Notes: generated from the letters alone by a model not told the origin. A stretch of DNA of 64,000 nucleotides from Maea johnstoni (GCA_963942565.1 OZ012701.1:2105486-2169485); one strand, 5' to 3'; shown: positions 22,549-35,208, counted from the first letter of the stretch. Translations and numbers: made by a program.

Positions 22549-22826
22549 GAGCAACTAGTATTGTGTGTTTTGTTTTGAATTAGAGGTTGCCTACTAGCCT
22601 ATGATGTAGACTTCTATTCCTCAGACTTTTTCTTAAGTTGGAGTAAGAATATTTGACATATATACTTTCTTCGGTCCTTAATTGTATAATATGGCAATGA
22701 TATATACAAGCTAAGGTTTTTTCTATTGAATTCAGATCATAATATTAGCTATTCCTATTAAAGTTCCTGGTTACATTTAGTACAAATAATATCCTTTTCT
22801 TAACCATACATACTATTTCTTTCTAG

Positions 22827-22928
22827 AGTACAGCAGTTATGCAATGACACTGAAATACCTGAAAAAGGCAGAGTACACATCCAATATAGACTCAGACGAA
22901 AGTGATGAACCACCAAGCAAGAAGCCAG
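22827..22928 (+). CDS. Short exon, acidic Ser/Asp motif
   Basis: The acceptor TTTCTTTCTAG ends at 22826 and the donor is CCAG|GTAAAG at 22928/22929. The frame reads YSSYAMTLKYLKKAEYTSNI then DSDESDEPPSKKP. LKKAEYTSN with an acidic run and a Lys pair resembles the linker seen after the N-terminal domain in DUF4806/BEN-type invertebrate proteins. It probably belongs to the same plus-strand gene as the exons at 21134 and 21525. Function is unknown. Confidence 0.4.
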
Positions 22929-23093
22929 GTAAAGGCAACGTAGTTCTTAGGAATATTCAAGCTAAATGGGGTGGTACCAGAACACTCCATTTTTGGACCC
23001 CCTATGCATTGCTTATTTCTTATTGTTGGACACACCTGCAATGATATTTTAATAGCATTGGACTCATTCATGGACCTTATGGATTTTCAATGG

Positions 23094-23216
23094 GTGCAGT
23101 TATACGAATGATTGACAAAACCCCTACTTGTATAGACAGCCACTGTGCAGTTGCAGTTGTTTGTTTGTGCAGTTATACGAATGATTGACAAAACCCCTAC
23201 TTGTATAGACAGCCAC
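23094..23216. repeat. Two identical 50-bp direct repeats left of the DIRS-like insert
   Basis: Bases 23094-23143 and 23167-23216 are the same 50 bp (starting GTGCAGTTATACGAATGATT). The first 36 bp occur once more at 24814-24849, directly right of the gag-bearing block. The arrangement brackets the insert. Confidence 0.93.
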
Positions 23217-24813
23217 CTCTCCGGTGAGAGATCCTCTAAATCCGGATCTTGAATCGGATCCACTGGGGGGTGACCCTATGTGGACCTTTTCGGGGAGGAT
23301 TCTGAGGGGGATGATATCCCTTGCGGCAAACAAGAAAACATGGAAAAATTGTTTGAGTTGGCGGAGCGTTTAAGCTCCCAGGGTCATGGTCTGGAGGAAG
23401 AGGATCTTTTGGCCCCCAAGGCCTGACTCCGGCTATACAGCCACAGCCACAGCCGGCACCGAACGTGCCTCCGGTGCTGGACATTGCGACTTTAGTGGCG
23501 GCGCTCAAGGAGGCAAACCCTCCTCCCCCGCCTCAGCAGCCAGAGATGGCACAGTCACTCTTGGCATTTACTCAGTTGCTGGTGGCAATTTCTCAGAATC
23601 TGGACAAGCCGGCTGCTCCTGAGAAGAGACCAAGGTCTCCCTCTCTTTCTCCGTCGAGGTACTCGCCTCCTCCGTCAAAGAGACCCCACTGCCGTGAGAG
23701 TTCTGTCTCTCCTGCCAGGACCAGGTCTGGCCGGTCGTCACCGGCCTCTTCATCTCCGGGTCAGTTTTCTGACCAGTCGGAGGACGAGGAGGAGGATCAG
23801 TTAGCTGATTATGTAGAGGAGGTCTTTGACCCCTGTGGCTTGCCGCCTGTGGAGGCTTGGTCCGAGCTTGACCGCGAGCTGCTGGGCACAGCTTCGGATA
23901 AACCTCCAGAGCCTCAGGCTCCTACTGTGGTGTCTACGCCACCTCAGACGGCATAGACGTCAACCGCTCCGGTGACGTCTGTCTATACGAGACTGGGCCC
24001 GCCTAGGGATGGTAGCGGGGATCACACGATCCCACCACATCCTGACCTTACTAGGTCGTGGCGTGAATCCTGGGAGGCGCAGGATTTCAAGTTTTCCCGC
24101 CCTCTGGAGTTCGTCCCAGTACTTCATGCAAGTATTCCTCGCCACTGTCCGCTTCTCCGCCCGCGGAGGAGTCGGAATTCAGTGTGTTTGCTACGGCGAC
24201 CCCACGTTCCGTGGAGGCGCCGGCTCTTTGGGCCCGCGACCGGGTATCCAAGATACCATGCACGGTCGATGATCGACGGGTGGTGAAGGAGGCCGGGTCT
24301 TTCGGAGACTCAACGCTCACGCGTTTCTTCCCCCTTGTGGAAGAAGATGAGACCTTACTCAAGGTTCTCGAGGTCTACCCCGAGGTGACGGAGTATCTCC
24401 GGTCTACCTACAAGGTAGATTGGGACCCGGCAAAACCTTTTGGGCCGAAGCCACATCCGGTCACCAAAGAGGCGGAAGATCCTTGCGATACTCATAGAAG
24501 GAGGGCTATCTAAATATAGCCTTCAAAATTAAAAATACACCGTAGTTTGCGTGATCCACGCTAGGGGCCGCACTAATACCAGTCATGACGTCACGGTTGG
24601 CGCATGCACCTTCATCCTCTTCTCTTTTGGGCGCCATTATCACTCTGCTGTATTCGGCGCCAAAACGAGATTGTCTTATTGACCAATCAACAACCTCATT
24701 ACATACAGCTTTGTTATCGCCAAGCGTCCAAGTTGAGAGCGAGAACGAGAAGGTTCCGTGCTGAATTAACACTGCGATCGGCACTCATTGGGGGGGGGTT
24801 GGGGGGGTAAGGG
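23217..24813 (+). mobile_element. DIRS-like retroelement gag fossil, copy A
   Basis: The block carries a gag-like coding region: an acidic/Pro-rich part, an Arg/Ser-rich part (SPSLSPSRYSPPPSKRP), acidic stretches and a C-terminal part (LLKVLEVYPEVTEYLRSTYK). Composition and order match gag proteins of DIRS-type tyrosine-recombinase retroelements. No reverse transcriptase, RNase H or recombinase is present, so it is an internally deleted derivative ending in a terminal non-coding segment (about 24530-24646) also seen in copy B. Reading is broken in a few places. It is near-identical to copy B over more than 1.3 kb, so the duplication is young. Confidence 0.72.
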
Positions 24814-24849
24814 GTGCAGTTATACGAATGATTGACAAAACCCCTACTT

Positions 24850-25728
24850 CAGAAAAATTCCCCAACTTGCTTATTCAAGCGAATACGGTATTAAGAATAT
24901 TGCTTGTGCCTAGTTTTTGTGGGCAAAACTTGACAGCCACCTTTTGGCTATAAAACATCTAAAACAAAGACAGACAGAGAATGATTGAGAGGTAGGAAAT
25001 CAACTTATGTATTTTATCATTATATGCCCAACTATTTGCCATGACATCTTTGTTCTGATTCCACTGCCCCTAAACCTGGTGACATTTGTTGCTATATACT
25101 TTGCTTTGACTGCTTTTGCTTAACTCTGGTTATGCCATATTTCTGGATGTACGTCCCTCAACCAAATTACATTTGTTGAGCTACATTTGTTGCGCCCTAT
25201 GCTGTTGCCCCATTGGTAGGGTGTGGGTTTGAATCAGTTACCTAGAGCAAAATATACAGTAATACTGAAATAAAAATATATCACCTAAAATCAGAGTCCT
25301 TGTTCTCTTTGAATATGGAAATTTTTTGTAGGAATTTAAAAATGAATACATTAAATTTGAGCTATGAAAGTAATAGGGTTTGCAGGCATCAAGCTAGATT
25401 TGACTAAAGTTTGATGAAAAACAAGAAATTCCTAACACTTACGCTCCACTTTCACCAGTCATTTCAGTATGAATTCATTGATATTTTTGCTAAAAATTGC
25501 TTATCCAGAATCACCAAAAGAAATGGAAAGAAATAGTCAAATCATTTTCTAATTTGCATTTGTTATTTTGCCATGAGCTGCCCAAAACAATATTAAAAAC
25601 GAGAAAGTTCTGGCATGGAATGAATTTTGAGAATGTATCAGAAGGAATTCCAAAATTTCTAATACTCTTTCAATAAAGCTTTTCACAAACTATAATAGGA
25701 ACATCCTAAAAAGCCTGGATATGTTGTT
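24850..25728. other. AT-rich non-coding stretch
   Basis: No gene recognised. Around 25215-25240 GGTAGGGTGTGGGTTTGAAT resembles a degenerate tRNA-type box B and may be a SINE scrap. Confidence 0.4.
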
Positions 25729-26368
25729 GTTAAATCATACACCTTGTATAGAGGTGAGGCACAGCTTTAGGTGTACAATGTGCTTAACTGCTCAGTCATG
25801 GGGGCAGTCCCTGGGCCACGGAGCAGGAGTTAAATCATACACCTTGTGTAGAGGTGAGGCACAGCTTTAGGAGTACAATGTGCTTAACTGCTCTGCCATG
25901 GGGGCAGTCCCTGGGCCACGGAGCAGGAGTTAAATCATACACCTTGTATAGAGGTGAGGCACAGCTTTAGGTGTACAATGTGCTTAACTGCTCAGTCATG
26001 GGGGCAGCCCCTGGGCCACGGAGCAGGAGTTAAATCATACACCTTGTGTAGAGGTGAGGCACAGCTTTAGGTGTACAATGTGCTTAACTGCTCAGCCATG
26101 GGGGCAGTCCCTGGGCCACGGAACAGGAGTTAAATCATACACCTTGTTTAGTGTGAAGCACAGCTTTATGCATACAATGTGCTTAACTGCTCAGTCATGG
26201 GGGCAGCCCCTGGGCCTTGGAGCAGGAGGTAAACCATGCACCATATGTAGAGTTGAGGCACAGCTTTAGGCGTACAATGTGCTTAACTGCTCAGCAGGCC
26301 CTTGACCCTGAGCACGTTTTAAACGGTGATGAAGAAAAAGGCACAGCTTTAGGCGTACAATGTGCTTA
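25729..26368. repeat. 100-bp satellite, about 6.4 units
   Basis: Units start GTTAAATCATACACCTTGTA at 25729, 25829, 25929 and 26029 with exactly 100-bp spacing, then continue with small indels. Each holds GAGGCACAGCTTTAGG, GTACAATGTGCTTAACTGCT and a GGGGCAG theme. The array ends in a poly-C run at about 26371-26388 that abuts the next gag block. The ORF at 26054-26269 is a repeat translation. Confidence 0.95.
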
Positions 26369-26388
26369 ACCCCCCCCCCCCCCCCCCC

Positions 26389-27920
26389 ATCTCACTGGGA
26401 CATACGCTCTCCACCGGTTAGGCGGACTCCTACAAAAGCTGCTTTAAAATCTTATGATGCAGCCCTGGTGAGAGCCACCTCTCCGGTGAGAGATCCTCTA
26501 AATCCGGATCTTGAATCGGATCCACTGGGGGGTGACCCCTATGTGGACCTTTTCGGGGAGGATTCTGAGGGGGATGATATCCCTTGCGGCAAACAAGAAA
26601 ACATGGAAAAATTGTTTGAGTTGGCGGAGCGTTTAAGCTCCCAGGGTCATGGTCTGGAGGAAGAGGATCTTTTGGCCCCCAAGTCCTGACTCCGGCTATA
26701 CAGCCACAGCCACAGCCGGCACCGAACGTGCCTCCGGTGCTGGACATTGCGACTTTAGTGGCGGCGCTCAAGGAGGCAAACCCTCCTCCCCCGCCTCAGC
26801 AGCCAGAGATGACACAGTCACTCTTGGCATTTACTCAGTTGCTGGTGGCAATTTCTCAGAATCTGGACAAGCCGGCTGCTCCTGAGAAGAGACCAAGGTC
26901 TCCCTCTCTTTCTCCGTCGAGGTACTCGCCTCCTCCGTCGAAGAGACCCCACTGCCGTGAGAGTTCTGTCTCTCCTGCCAGAACCAGGTCTGGCCGGTCA
27001 TCACCGGCCTCTTCATCTCCGGGTCAGTTTTCTGACCAGTCGGAGGACGAGGAGGAGGATCAGTTAGCTGATTATGTAGAGGAGGTCTTTGACCCCTGTG
27101 GCTTGCCGCCTGTGGAGGCTTGGTCCGAGCTTGACCGCGAGCTGCTGGGCACAGCTTCGGATAAACCTCCAGAGCCTCAGGCTCCTACTGTGGTGTCTAC
27201 GCCACCTCAGACGGCATAGACGTCAACCGTTCCGGTGACGTCTGTCTATACGAGACTGGGCCCGCCTAGGGATGGTAGCGGGGATCACACGATCCCACCA
27301 CATCCTGACCTTACTAGGTCGTGGCGTGAATCCTGGGAGGCGCAGGATTTCAAGTTTTCCCGCCCTCTGGAGTTCGTCCCAGTACTTCATGCAAGTTTTC
27401 CTCGCCACTGTTCGCTTCTCCGCCCGCGGAGGAGTCGGAATTCAGTGTGTTTGCTACGGCGACCCCACGTTCCGTGGAGGCGCCGGCTCTTTGGGCCCGC
27501 GACCGGGTATCCAAGATACCATGCACGGTCGATGATCGACGGGTGGTGAAGGAGGCCGGGTCTTTCAGAGACTCAACGCTCACGCGTTTCTTCCCCCTTG
27601 TGGAAGAAGATGAGACCTTACTCAAGGTTCTCGAGGTCTACCCCGAGGTGACGGAGTATCTCCGGTCTACCTACAAGGTAGATTGGGACCCAGCAAAACC
27701 TTTTGGGCCGAAGCCACATCCGGTCACCAAAGAGGCGGAAGATCCTTGCGATACTCATAGAAGGAGGGCTATCTAAATATAGCCTTCAAAATTAAAAATA
27801 CACCGTAGTTTGCGTGATCCACGCTAGGGGCCGCACTAATACCGGTCATGACGTCACGGTTGGCGCATGCGCCTTCATCCTCTTCTCTTTTGGGCGCCAT
27901 TATCACTCTGCCGATCGGAA
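26389..27920 (+). mobile_element. DIRS-like gag fossil, copy B
   Basis: It carries the same gag-like region as copy A with slightly more 5' sequence, followed by the same terminal non-coding segment (about 27797-27911). It differs from copy A by only scattered substitutions. Its 3' end runs directly into copy C, so two elements stand head to tail. No pol region is present. It is broken in a few places. Confidence 0.72.
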
Positions 27921-28889
27921 ATCAAGCTCTCGAGATTTACGCTCGTTCTTTCTAGAACTCGAGAGGTACAGTACAGGCATACGTGCGAGTATAACGTGAA
28001 CATCCTACACTTCCCTGGGACAGGTAAAATTGTCAATACCACCTGTGTTTATCTGCTTTTCTGTCATCTTTTTGTCCTGACCTTCAACGATGTCGTCAGA
28101 CAGTGTTTATAGTGTCGGCCCCACTATAGTGTTGGTACCGCAATCACGGGCAGCACCGCGAATGCGGGCACACTACCATCTACCGCATCTGCGGGCAGTA
28201 CGGTAGTTGGGGACAAAGCCACTGCTCCAGATCACAGGAGAAGGTCTCCACGGAGGACTGTGCCTCCATCTCGTCTTCGGGACGAATCCCCTCCAAAGAA
28301 GAGGCTCCGCGGAGCTGCTGCTCCTAGCAGAAAAAAAGGGGGGCCACAAAGAGTGGTACCTCCGAGGGGACTTAAGGTCCCACTACTATGAGCAGCACAC
28401 GGAGGGCTGCTTCAGCGACCACGACCGCACCTGCGGTCAGTACCGCACCTGCGGTCACTACGTTACCTGCGGTCAACTCCACTGGTTAGGAGACACCTAC
28501 CAAGGCTGCACTTAAGTCTTACGATGCAGCCTTGGTACGACCTCCCTCCCCAGGGCGAGATCCACTGAATCCAGACCTTTAATCAGATCCACTGGGGGGT
28601 GACCCCTACGTGGACCTGTTTGGTGAAGATTCAGATGGGGATGATATCCCCTGTGGCCAACAGCAAAACATGGAACGCTTGTTCCAGCTGGCAGAGGAGC
28701 TAGGCTCCCAAGGCCACATTTTGGAGGAGGACTTACTGGCCCCTCAAATCACGGCTCCGGCTCCACAGCCACAGCCACAGCCGGCACCAGGTCAACCTCC
28801 TGTGTTTGATATTGCGGCTCTTGTAGCGGCGTTGAAGGAGGCAACTCCTCCCCCTCTGCCCCTGCAGCCAGAAATGACGCAATCGCATA
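27921..28889 (+). mobile_element. DIRS-like gag fossil, copy C (5' part only)
   Basis: This gives the element's 5' untranslated region and the N-terminal part of gag. The gag part is related to, but clearly more diverged from, copies A and B (for example VDLFGEDSDGDDIPCG). It stops abruptly at about 28889 where host-like intron and exon sequence begins. It is an older, truncated copy. Confidence 0.65.
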
Positions 28890-28918
28890 CTACATTTCTA
28901 TTTATGCCTTTTCCTCTA

Positions 28919-29033
28919 GATGAAAGAATGCTCATCAGAAACTGAAGCAGCACAAGTCACTGCAGAACTCATGCATTGGTTAATTGACAGCGGCATCACA
29001 AAGATAACAAAAATAAAGCTGGAGGACCTGCAG
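28919..29033 (+). CDS. Candidate exon ahead of the HECT exons
   Basis: A pyrimidine tract ending in TTTTCCTCTAG precedes 28919. The frame reads ECSSETEAAQVTAELMHWLI then DSGITKITKIKLEDLQA before a stop. It is helical and free of repeats, on the same strand as the HECT pieces downstream. It could be an exon of that gene immediately after the DIRS-like insert. No domain is recognised and no convincing donor was found. Confidence 0.3.
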
Positions 29034-29552
29034 GCCTGATGGCCAAAAACCTGACAAAGTAGTATGTTTACCAAAGGTAGGTTTTGAGACATTTCTTTCG
29101 AACCCCAGACTTAAAAGTAACCTGGCAATATAAAGTGTGTATCCTAAGGTTTCTCATACCTGGCACCCATCTCAGTTAAGAGTGAAGCTACAAGTTAAAT
29201 GCTGCCAGGATTGGTATATAAGGGCCAGCGTGAAACATTACCACGTGACCCATTTCAAGTTTCAAGTGAATCCGGCTAAAACAGCATCAGTATCACTCAA
29301 AGTTTATTTGTATCAAGTTTCATTCTTTTTGCCGAAATTTGAAAGATATGGCCAAATTCCTGAGTTAGCCACCCAGCTATTTTTGATTAATTTGATAACG
29401 CCTATGGGTGACATTGCTCTTTTTACTTGATGACTGAGTCAATGCAAAAGCACCTCAACATATCCAAAAATAAAGTGACCTCTGGCCTAAAACTACGAAG
29501 TAAGTTTTTGTAAAAGCAAATATATTCCCATACTGTAATACTTATCGGATGC

Positions 29553-29793
29553 TTGGCTGAATATGAAGACTTCAAGGCAGGTGTAGCTTCCCTGGGTTTT
29601 TGGGAAATCATAGTCAGTTCTCCAGAGGCTGCGGATGGTTTACTCCTTTTCAACTACAAGAAACTAGATGGTGCAACTTTAAAACAGCTATATCAAGTTG
29701 AATGGAGTGAAAACAGCAAGAGAAAAGAAAAGGAGGAGGATGTGATTTACTGCTGGGAGTTGTTCATCTCGGCATGTGAAAAAGGTTTTGCAC
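29553..29793 (+). CDS. HECT-domain exon (N-lobe/middle part), E3 ligase-like
   Basis: The frame reads EYEDFKAGVASLGFWEIIVS, then LLLFNYKKLDGATLKQLYQV and EEDVIYCWELFISACEK. This pattern (GxASLG, hydrophobic, LDxxTxxxLYxVxWSE, then a Trp-centred helix) is that of the divergent HECT domains of G2E3-like E3 ligases expanded in lancelets and other invertebrates. The next HECT part lies about 830 bp downstream in phase-compatible orientation. The exon start is not clear, and the possible donor after GAAAAAG (GTTTTG) is weak. Confidence 0.5.
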
Positions 29794-30622
29794 TCATTAG
29801 TTTTCTATATTTCTTTCAAAAAATGTTAATTATTATAAGTTTTTGGATTAATTGTCACTTTTTTTTTAAATTGAATGAATGCCCATGAGCATGATGAGGC
29901 CATATAGAGGGGTCTGTGCTTCTATGTTTAAAGCTTCAGGCTCTCCCTATGTAATTTGACTCATGTTAGCCAATGGAGCAGAAGTGTACACACCAGATTT
30001 GTTGGTCCAGTTTTATGTAAGTACACTGCCTGTGCATGTGCGGCATTGTGGAGGGCTATCTATGTTCCTTCTGCAACTGAATATTTCTATGAGGGTAGCC
30101 CTATTTGCAAGGTTCCAAGGTCAAGGTCATCAGACTGGAAAATTAAGTTCTAATTAGTTTTCAACAGCTTAGGTCATAGCACAACTAACTACACAGCTAT
30201 TCAGCATTTTTTGTTGATCATGACTGTGATGGTTACTTGGGATAATATCTTCGCCTGCTTACGTTTAAGTGAACTTTGGGTCAAGATCAAAGGTAAAGGT
30301 CACATGAAGTGTCTTGTATCCATCATAGCTGCACAAGTGAGCAAGAGATTTTATTCATAATGACAGTGATGCTTACTGCAGGATATCCTCTTTTGATAAA
30401 AAAAATCTGACCTTGGGGTCAAGGTCAGGAAAAATAATAAGTCTCTGACAAGTCTGATTTCCTTGGACCTTAATCATAATGTCAAGGCTGAAGGTTATAT
30501 TTAGCACACACAAATTATGAACTCCCTTACTTCTGAAGTTGAATTGCTTCTGTGGCAGATGGCTATGGATATGTTCAGCCTTGTTTCTTTTGTTACCAAG
30601 CTTGTTTCTGTCATCCTTTCAG

Positions 30623-30871
30623 GTGAAGCTGGTGTAACGTAGGGAGATATCCTTGCCCTGGACTGGTGCAGATCAGGTGCCTCCAATGGACTTTGGTGAC
30701 AAGTTAAAGCTATCATTCTATGAGATGAGAGGGGAAAGGAGAGTGCCCAGTGCTTCAACCTGTGCTAAAGACCTACACTTACCAAGGCACTGTGAGACAG
30801 AATCTGAACTACAGTTCTTTGATCTCATGATGACAGCATTAAAAGAAGGACAAGGATTTGGAAAAATCTAA
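30623..30871 (+). pseudogene. HECT C-lobe exon with catalytic Cys, disrupted upstream
   Basis: The acceptor CATCCTTTCAG ends at 30622. The main frame (from about 30653) reads WTGADQVPPMDFGDKLKLSF, then RRVPSASTCAKDLHLPRHCE, and ends EGQGFGKI with a stop at 30869-30871. TGADQVPP, PSASTC with the thioester Cys at 30761-30763, and a terminal GFG are diagnostic of the HECT C-lobe. Between the acceptor and 30653 the reading contains a stop and a frame change, so the gene is probably decaying. The stop position agrees with the family's usual C-terminal end. Confidence 0.65.
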
Positions 30872-33169
30872 TACAAGGAAGTGAATGAATCTGGGCTTGT
30901 GTTCAGTGTCGTGAATATGAAAGGATGAGGAAAATTCAAACCAATATCCGCCTTGCCAAAGAGTGACTTAGTTTATCATTAATGCATATTGTATTGTGAT
31001 GCTAACAGGGTCTGGGCTAAAAGATTTATTATCGGTCAAAACAGGGTAACTGTAAAACAAAGTGTGTATCATATCCAAAAACAGGTATAAAAGGATGTGC
31101 TCAAAAAGATGTCTCCCTGTGATCCTGTAAAATTTTGTATAAAGATTAAACTAACTTCAGGTCTAGAAACATCATACTCAACACTCCCTCCAGCATGGAA
31201 GCTGGGGTCTGGCGCACATAGTCTCGTACCTCACTAGCGACTTCTGTGATAGCCTCGTCAAATATATAGCTATTATGTATTTGTTGCACGACGCCGTCAA
31301 GGAAGTTGAAAACAATGGTGAAATTGTCACTTTGACCAGAATGGTCTTGGACCAGGATTTAGACATGTGGGAGATTATCACTATGCTTTTTTAAGCTTGT
31401 CGTCATGGTTTGCGTTTGTTGCACAAATGAAACAACTTTAGAGACAATGAACAAAAGACAGCAGGGCATTTCTATTGTTAATTTTGCGTGTTTGAATGAA
31501 AAAACAAGAATTCCATCCGCTTTTCTAAATCTTAGTTCTAAATGGAAAAACAAAATGACGAACTGCATGTTTGTTTTTCGTTTTTCACTTGGAAATCGAT
31601 AATCAAAAACGCCAAACTAGTTACACAGTTCCCTGATAGATGGCCTCGCTGTGTGGCTGCCCACCCTTCGTTTGTTAAGTGGACCCGTCAGTGTGGCGGG
31701 ATTGGTTGCGAGGGAAGGGTTCATATATATATATTCAAATATATATGGATATATAACCCGATTGGAATGTTTTCTACAACCTAATAGGGGAGTATAGTTA
31801 TGTCATTTTCTGCTGCTAATACCATGTCCAGTGGACGCTGAGATCCACTACTGGATTAGTTATATACCCTTTTAGGGTAGGATTTCAGTGGTGTTGTGGT
31901 GACATATATTGACCTGATCTTGACTAGCGACACCTACTGTCCTGATCCGGAATTAGCCCTCTCCAACGGTGCCCTCTCCAACTGCAAGCAAGCATGGCAG
32001 CAAACGTGGATTTTACTGAGGTAAGGATTTTTTTCTCCCACCCAAACTGGTTGTTTTAAAGCAAAGAAATATGCTGTTTTATATATTTTATCCTCCTATG
32101 AACAAATGGTTCCTGTTACGTAGAACACCATCCATATAACCAACGGAGTGGCTATTTACCGAACATCGCAGTAATTAGCGTCGAATATATCACTGTTTAC
32201 CGAACATATCGTTGGTCTCTTCTCGCACAGCCCACAATAAGAAAGGCACGCTAACTACTGAATTTAGTATAAGCAAAATTATTAAGCGAATGTACACGAA
32301 AGGGAATTGAGAACTCGATACATGATGAAATATGTTCAGAAAGGAGAAACAGAAACTTAAACCAACAATACTTAGACTCGGGCGGTAAGTAATTATTCAA
32401 AAGGTGGCTTAAAGTTGCATTAACCAGGCGCCGGAGCACATCACAAAAACACTTTTACACGCAATTAAGAGAAAAATACGAATCAGAAAATGAACATAAG
32501 AGATTTATAAGAGCATTTAATACACTTTAATAAGAAAAGCCCTAAAAACGAGTTTTTGAGTAAAATGCGAACAACAACACAGCAGGACTGCTGAGACCTA
32601 GACATTAGTAAAAAAAATGCTAGACAAACAAATAAATAAATCTGGAATGGATGAACTTACTGAAGTAGTTGTGATAATAAAATCAATGTATGTTTATAAG
32701 TTGTCTTGTTTGTCGATTCAATCAATGTATGTTTATAAGTTGTCTTGTTTGTCGATTCCGCCATTATCAGTAATGTTTTCCAATGTTTCCTAACTCAATT
32801 TTGATATTTATTGAGTTTCCAATTGATCAGATGGATCAAGCGGACTTTGCATGTTTATATTACACAGCTATCTTAAATAGGAGTGTTTGACAATATTCTG
32901 ACATCTTACTATCTGCTGCTTTTATAAAATTTCTGTGGTTGTTGCCTTAGCCATAGCCATGGCAAAGGTGTGTGAAACCCCCAGGTACAGAGGACAAACT
33001 AGATATAAGGTCATCAAGTTGTTACAACTCGCACAAAGGATTACAGGAGATGACACCTTTGCCTCCCTTGCGAGGGTCTGCGATATCGCAGGTGTCGCTA
33101 GCATAAATGCTAGTCACGTGGCCATCATAGGTGTCCTAGGTAATACAATCGCTAAAACAGACCAATCTC
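30872..33169. other. Mostly non-coding; weak candidate first exon at 31994-32020
   Basis: No domain-bearing gene seen. A short ATG exon candidate at 31994-32020 (MAANVDFTE, then GAG|GTAAGG) has a fair initiation context, but no following exon could be identified. A perfect 39-bp tandem duplication lies at 32681-32719/32720-32758. The ORF at 32935-33180 has no recognisable motif and overlaps the likely LINE tail. Confidence 0.35.
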
Positions 33170-33652
33170 ATGTAAGATAAAATGCTGTCTGGAAGAACCT
33201 TTTCAACGATTTCCTTAAAACTATTTACATTAAAATGTCTATTTCTGGATTCTAAAAGACCAACACAGTCAAATAAGATATGTTTGACAGTCAAACGACA
33301 ATCACAGGCTATACATTGGGGAGGGTCTTCCTTTTTCCTTAAGGAAGCAGTGAGTCAAGTAAGTGTCTTATTCTCGCTAAAACACTCCCCTGACGCCTAC
33401 TGATTCTAAAATCTCCAGGCTGCAGCCCCAGTTGAGGATGAATTTTATGTCATTTGTATTGGATGGCCTATTCCCACTCGTTATATTAAGGACATTGATG
33501 TGTTTCTTAAAATCTCCATAGGGAACAGGAATATTTGTGACTCTTTTTAATAGACCAGCTTTGGGAGCAGCATCTGCCTTTTTATTAACCGTAATGCCAA
33601 CATGACTGGGAACCCAATAAAATAATATTCTTTTCTCTCGGTACTCTACTAG
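33170..33652 (-). mobile_element. I/Jockey-like LINE, 3' coding part (RNase H and Cys tail)
   Basis: On the minus strand it reads REKRILFYWVPSHVGITVNK (RNase H) near 33560-33650. A tail with a CxC...H...C motif (CDCRLTVKHILFDC) follows near 33290-33320 and ends near 33170. It is the same family as 6765-7139. It continues on the far side of the nested element at 35209-35700. Confidence 0.8.
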
Positions 33653-35208
33653 CAGTTGCAGATCCAGAGGGGGTTCGACGAACCCCCCCTGGCCGTTCAC
33701 CAATTCTGCACCGCCACACCACCTGTGGTGAAAATTACAGCTAATTGGCCGTGGCTGCAGATGCTCCACTTGAGCGATCAGCAGGCCGTGAGTAATTAGG
33801 TCAGTACGATAAGGAAGGCCAGCAAAGGCAGCATGCTGGCCTATGATTTCCTGCCTTTATGTTATGCCATTTTATGGCACAAACTATAAATTAACTGTGG
33901 TCCCGGCAGTATAACATATGTGAATGGACCAAGACCAGCTAGGGATGGCAACCTTGACGGCTCTGTGGGCAAAAGCACCGAGGAAGAAGAGGTAAGTTTT
34001 AAGAGCTTGTACATTGTCTTTGTATTTTCTTTGTCCATTTCCTGCCAGGCCAGCGTTCTACTTCAGTGACAATCTGTGCTGCAGTCAGTGAGGTGGAACT
34101 CTGGCCTGCTACCCCTACCCATATACTATAGGGGGACCTGTTTTTACAGCAGTTTAAAGCTTTTCACTGCATTGTAAAGCTGGATGTGGGCTTCTGGGTC
34201 GCAGCTAGCCTAGCAACTAGGTGTTACTGTGTTTTACTTTAATATAGACAGATATATGCCTACTGCACCTATACTACATAAGGGCTTGCGACCTACTGTT
34301 GAGTTTTGCTATACATTTATAAGTGTAAAACACTAAATTGTTGGAGAAATAATGGTATAAAGGGGACGAATTCTCTCTCTATATATATATAAATCTGGAA
34401 CTCCTTAACACAGAAAATCCAGGCTATTTTCAGCAAGTCTCTTTTTAAAGAGATGAAAAAAACATTTCTTGTCAGTCGTCTCTGAGTAAAAAAAAAAAGA
34501 AATTTAGCACTTCTAGTCCGACATTTGGGCCTCCTTTTAAAACAGTATTGTACTATATGATATTATTGTTATGTCAATCTTGAGCAGTGAAGTTGATTAT
34601 TACTTTTAAATTTTTAACATTTAGTGTATATATCTTGTGTCTGGTTGGAATCATATTGCATAGCAGTTAATGACTCTCCATTTAGTCACCTTTATATATG
34701 TCTTATGTGCTAAATGCTGTGTATTATACATCTTTCTAGTGTCATAGGTGAAATTACTATGAAATAATATAAATAAGTTATTTATTGAAAATGATCATGC
34801 AAGTTAACAAAATCCAACTTAGAAATTATGGCATGGGTTTCAGTCTAAGGGTATGGTACACACATAATGTGAAATATTGATTATTACTCTGGACAGACTG
34901 GGACCACTATGGAAATCAGTTTTTAACATTCATTTACTTAAGTCCAGGTATTGTGGTGCCTAACAGTGGAAAGTCTGGTAATGCAGGATTTCAAGTCCAC
35001 TATCAATTTATCATTTTATTAATCCAATGCTGGAGTAAGAACCCTTGTGGTGAAAACCAAAACTGACATGTGGCGCCACCAGTGACATTTTCTGGAACTA
35101 AACTGAACCCCTGGTGGTGAAAACAAGAACTAATGCATGTGGCGCCACCAGTGACATTTTCTGGAACTAAAACGAACCCCCCCTTCTGAAATCCTAGATC
35201 CGCCCCTG
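33653..35208. mobile_element. DNA transposon nested in the LINE, 6-bp target repeat
   Basis: The 1,556-bp insert is flanked by TACTAG at 33647-33652 and 35209-35214. The intact LINE copy at 7070-7100 shows the empty site. Ends are imperfect inverted repeats starting CAG (CAGTTGCAGATCCAGAGGGG left; CAGGGGCGGATCTAGGATTT read inward from the right), a hAT-like end type. Near the right end a subterminal phrase (CATGTGGCGCCACCAGTGAC) occurs twice. A possible exon end (GAAGAAGAG|GTAAGT) lies near 33990. No transposase is seen, so it is non-autonomous. Confidence 0.8.
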
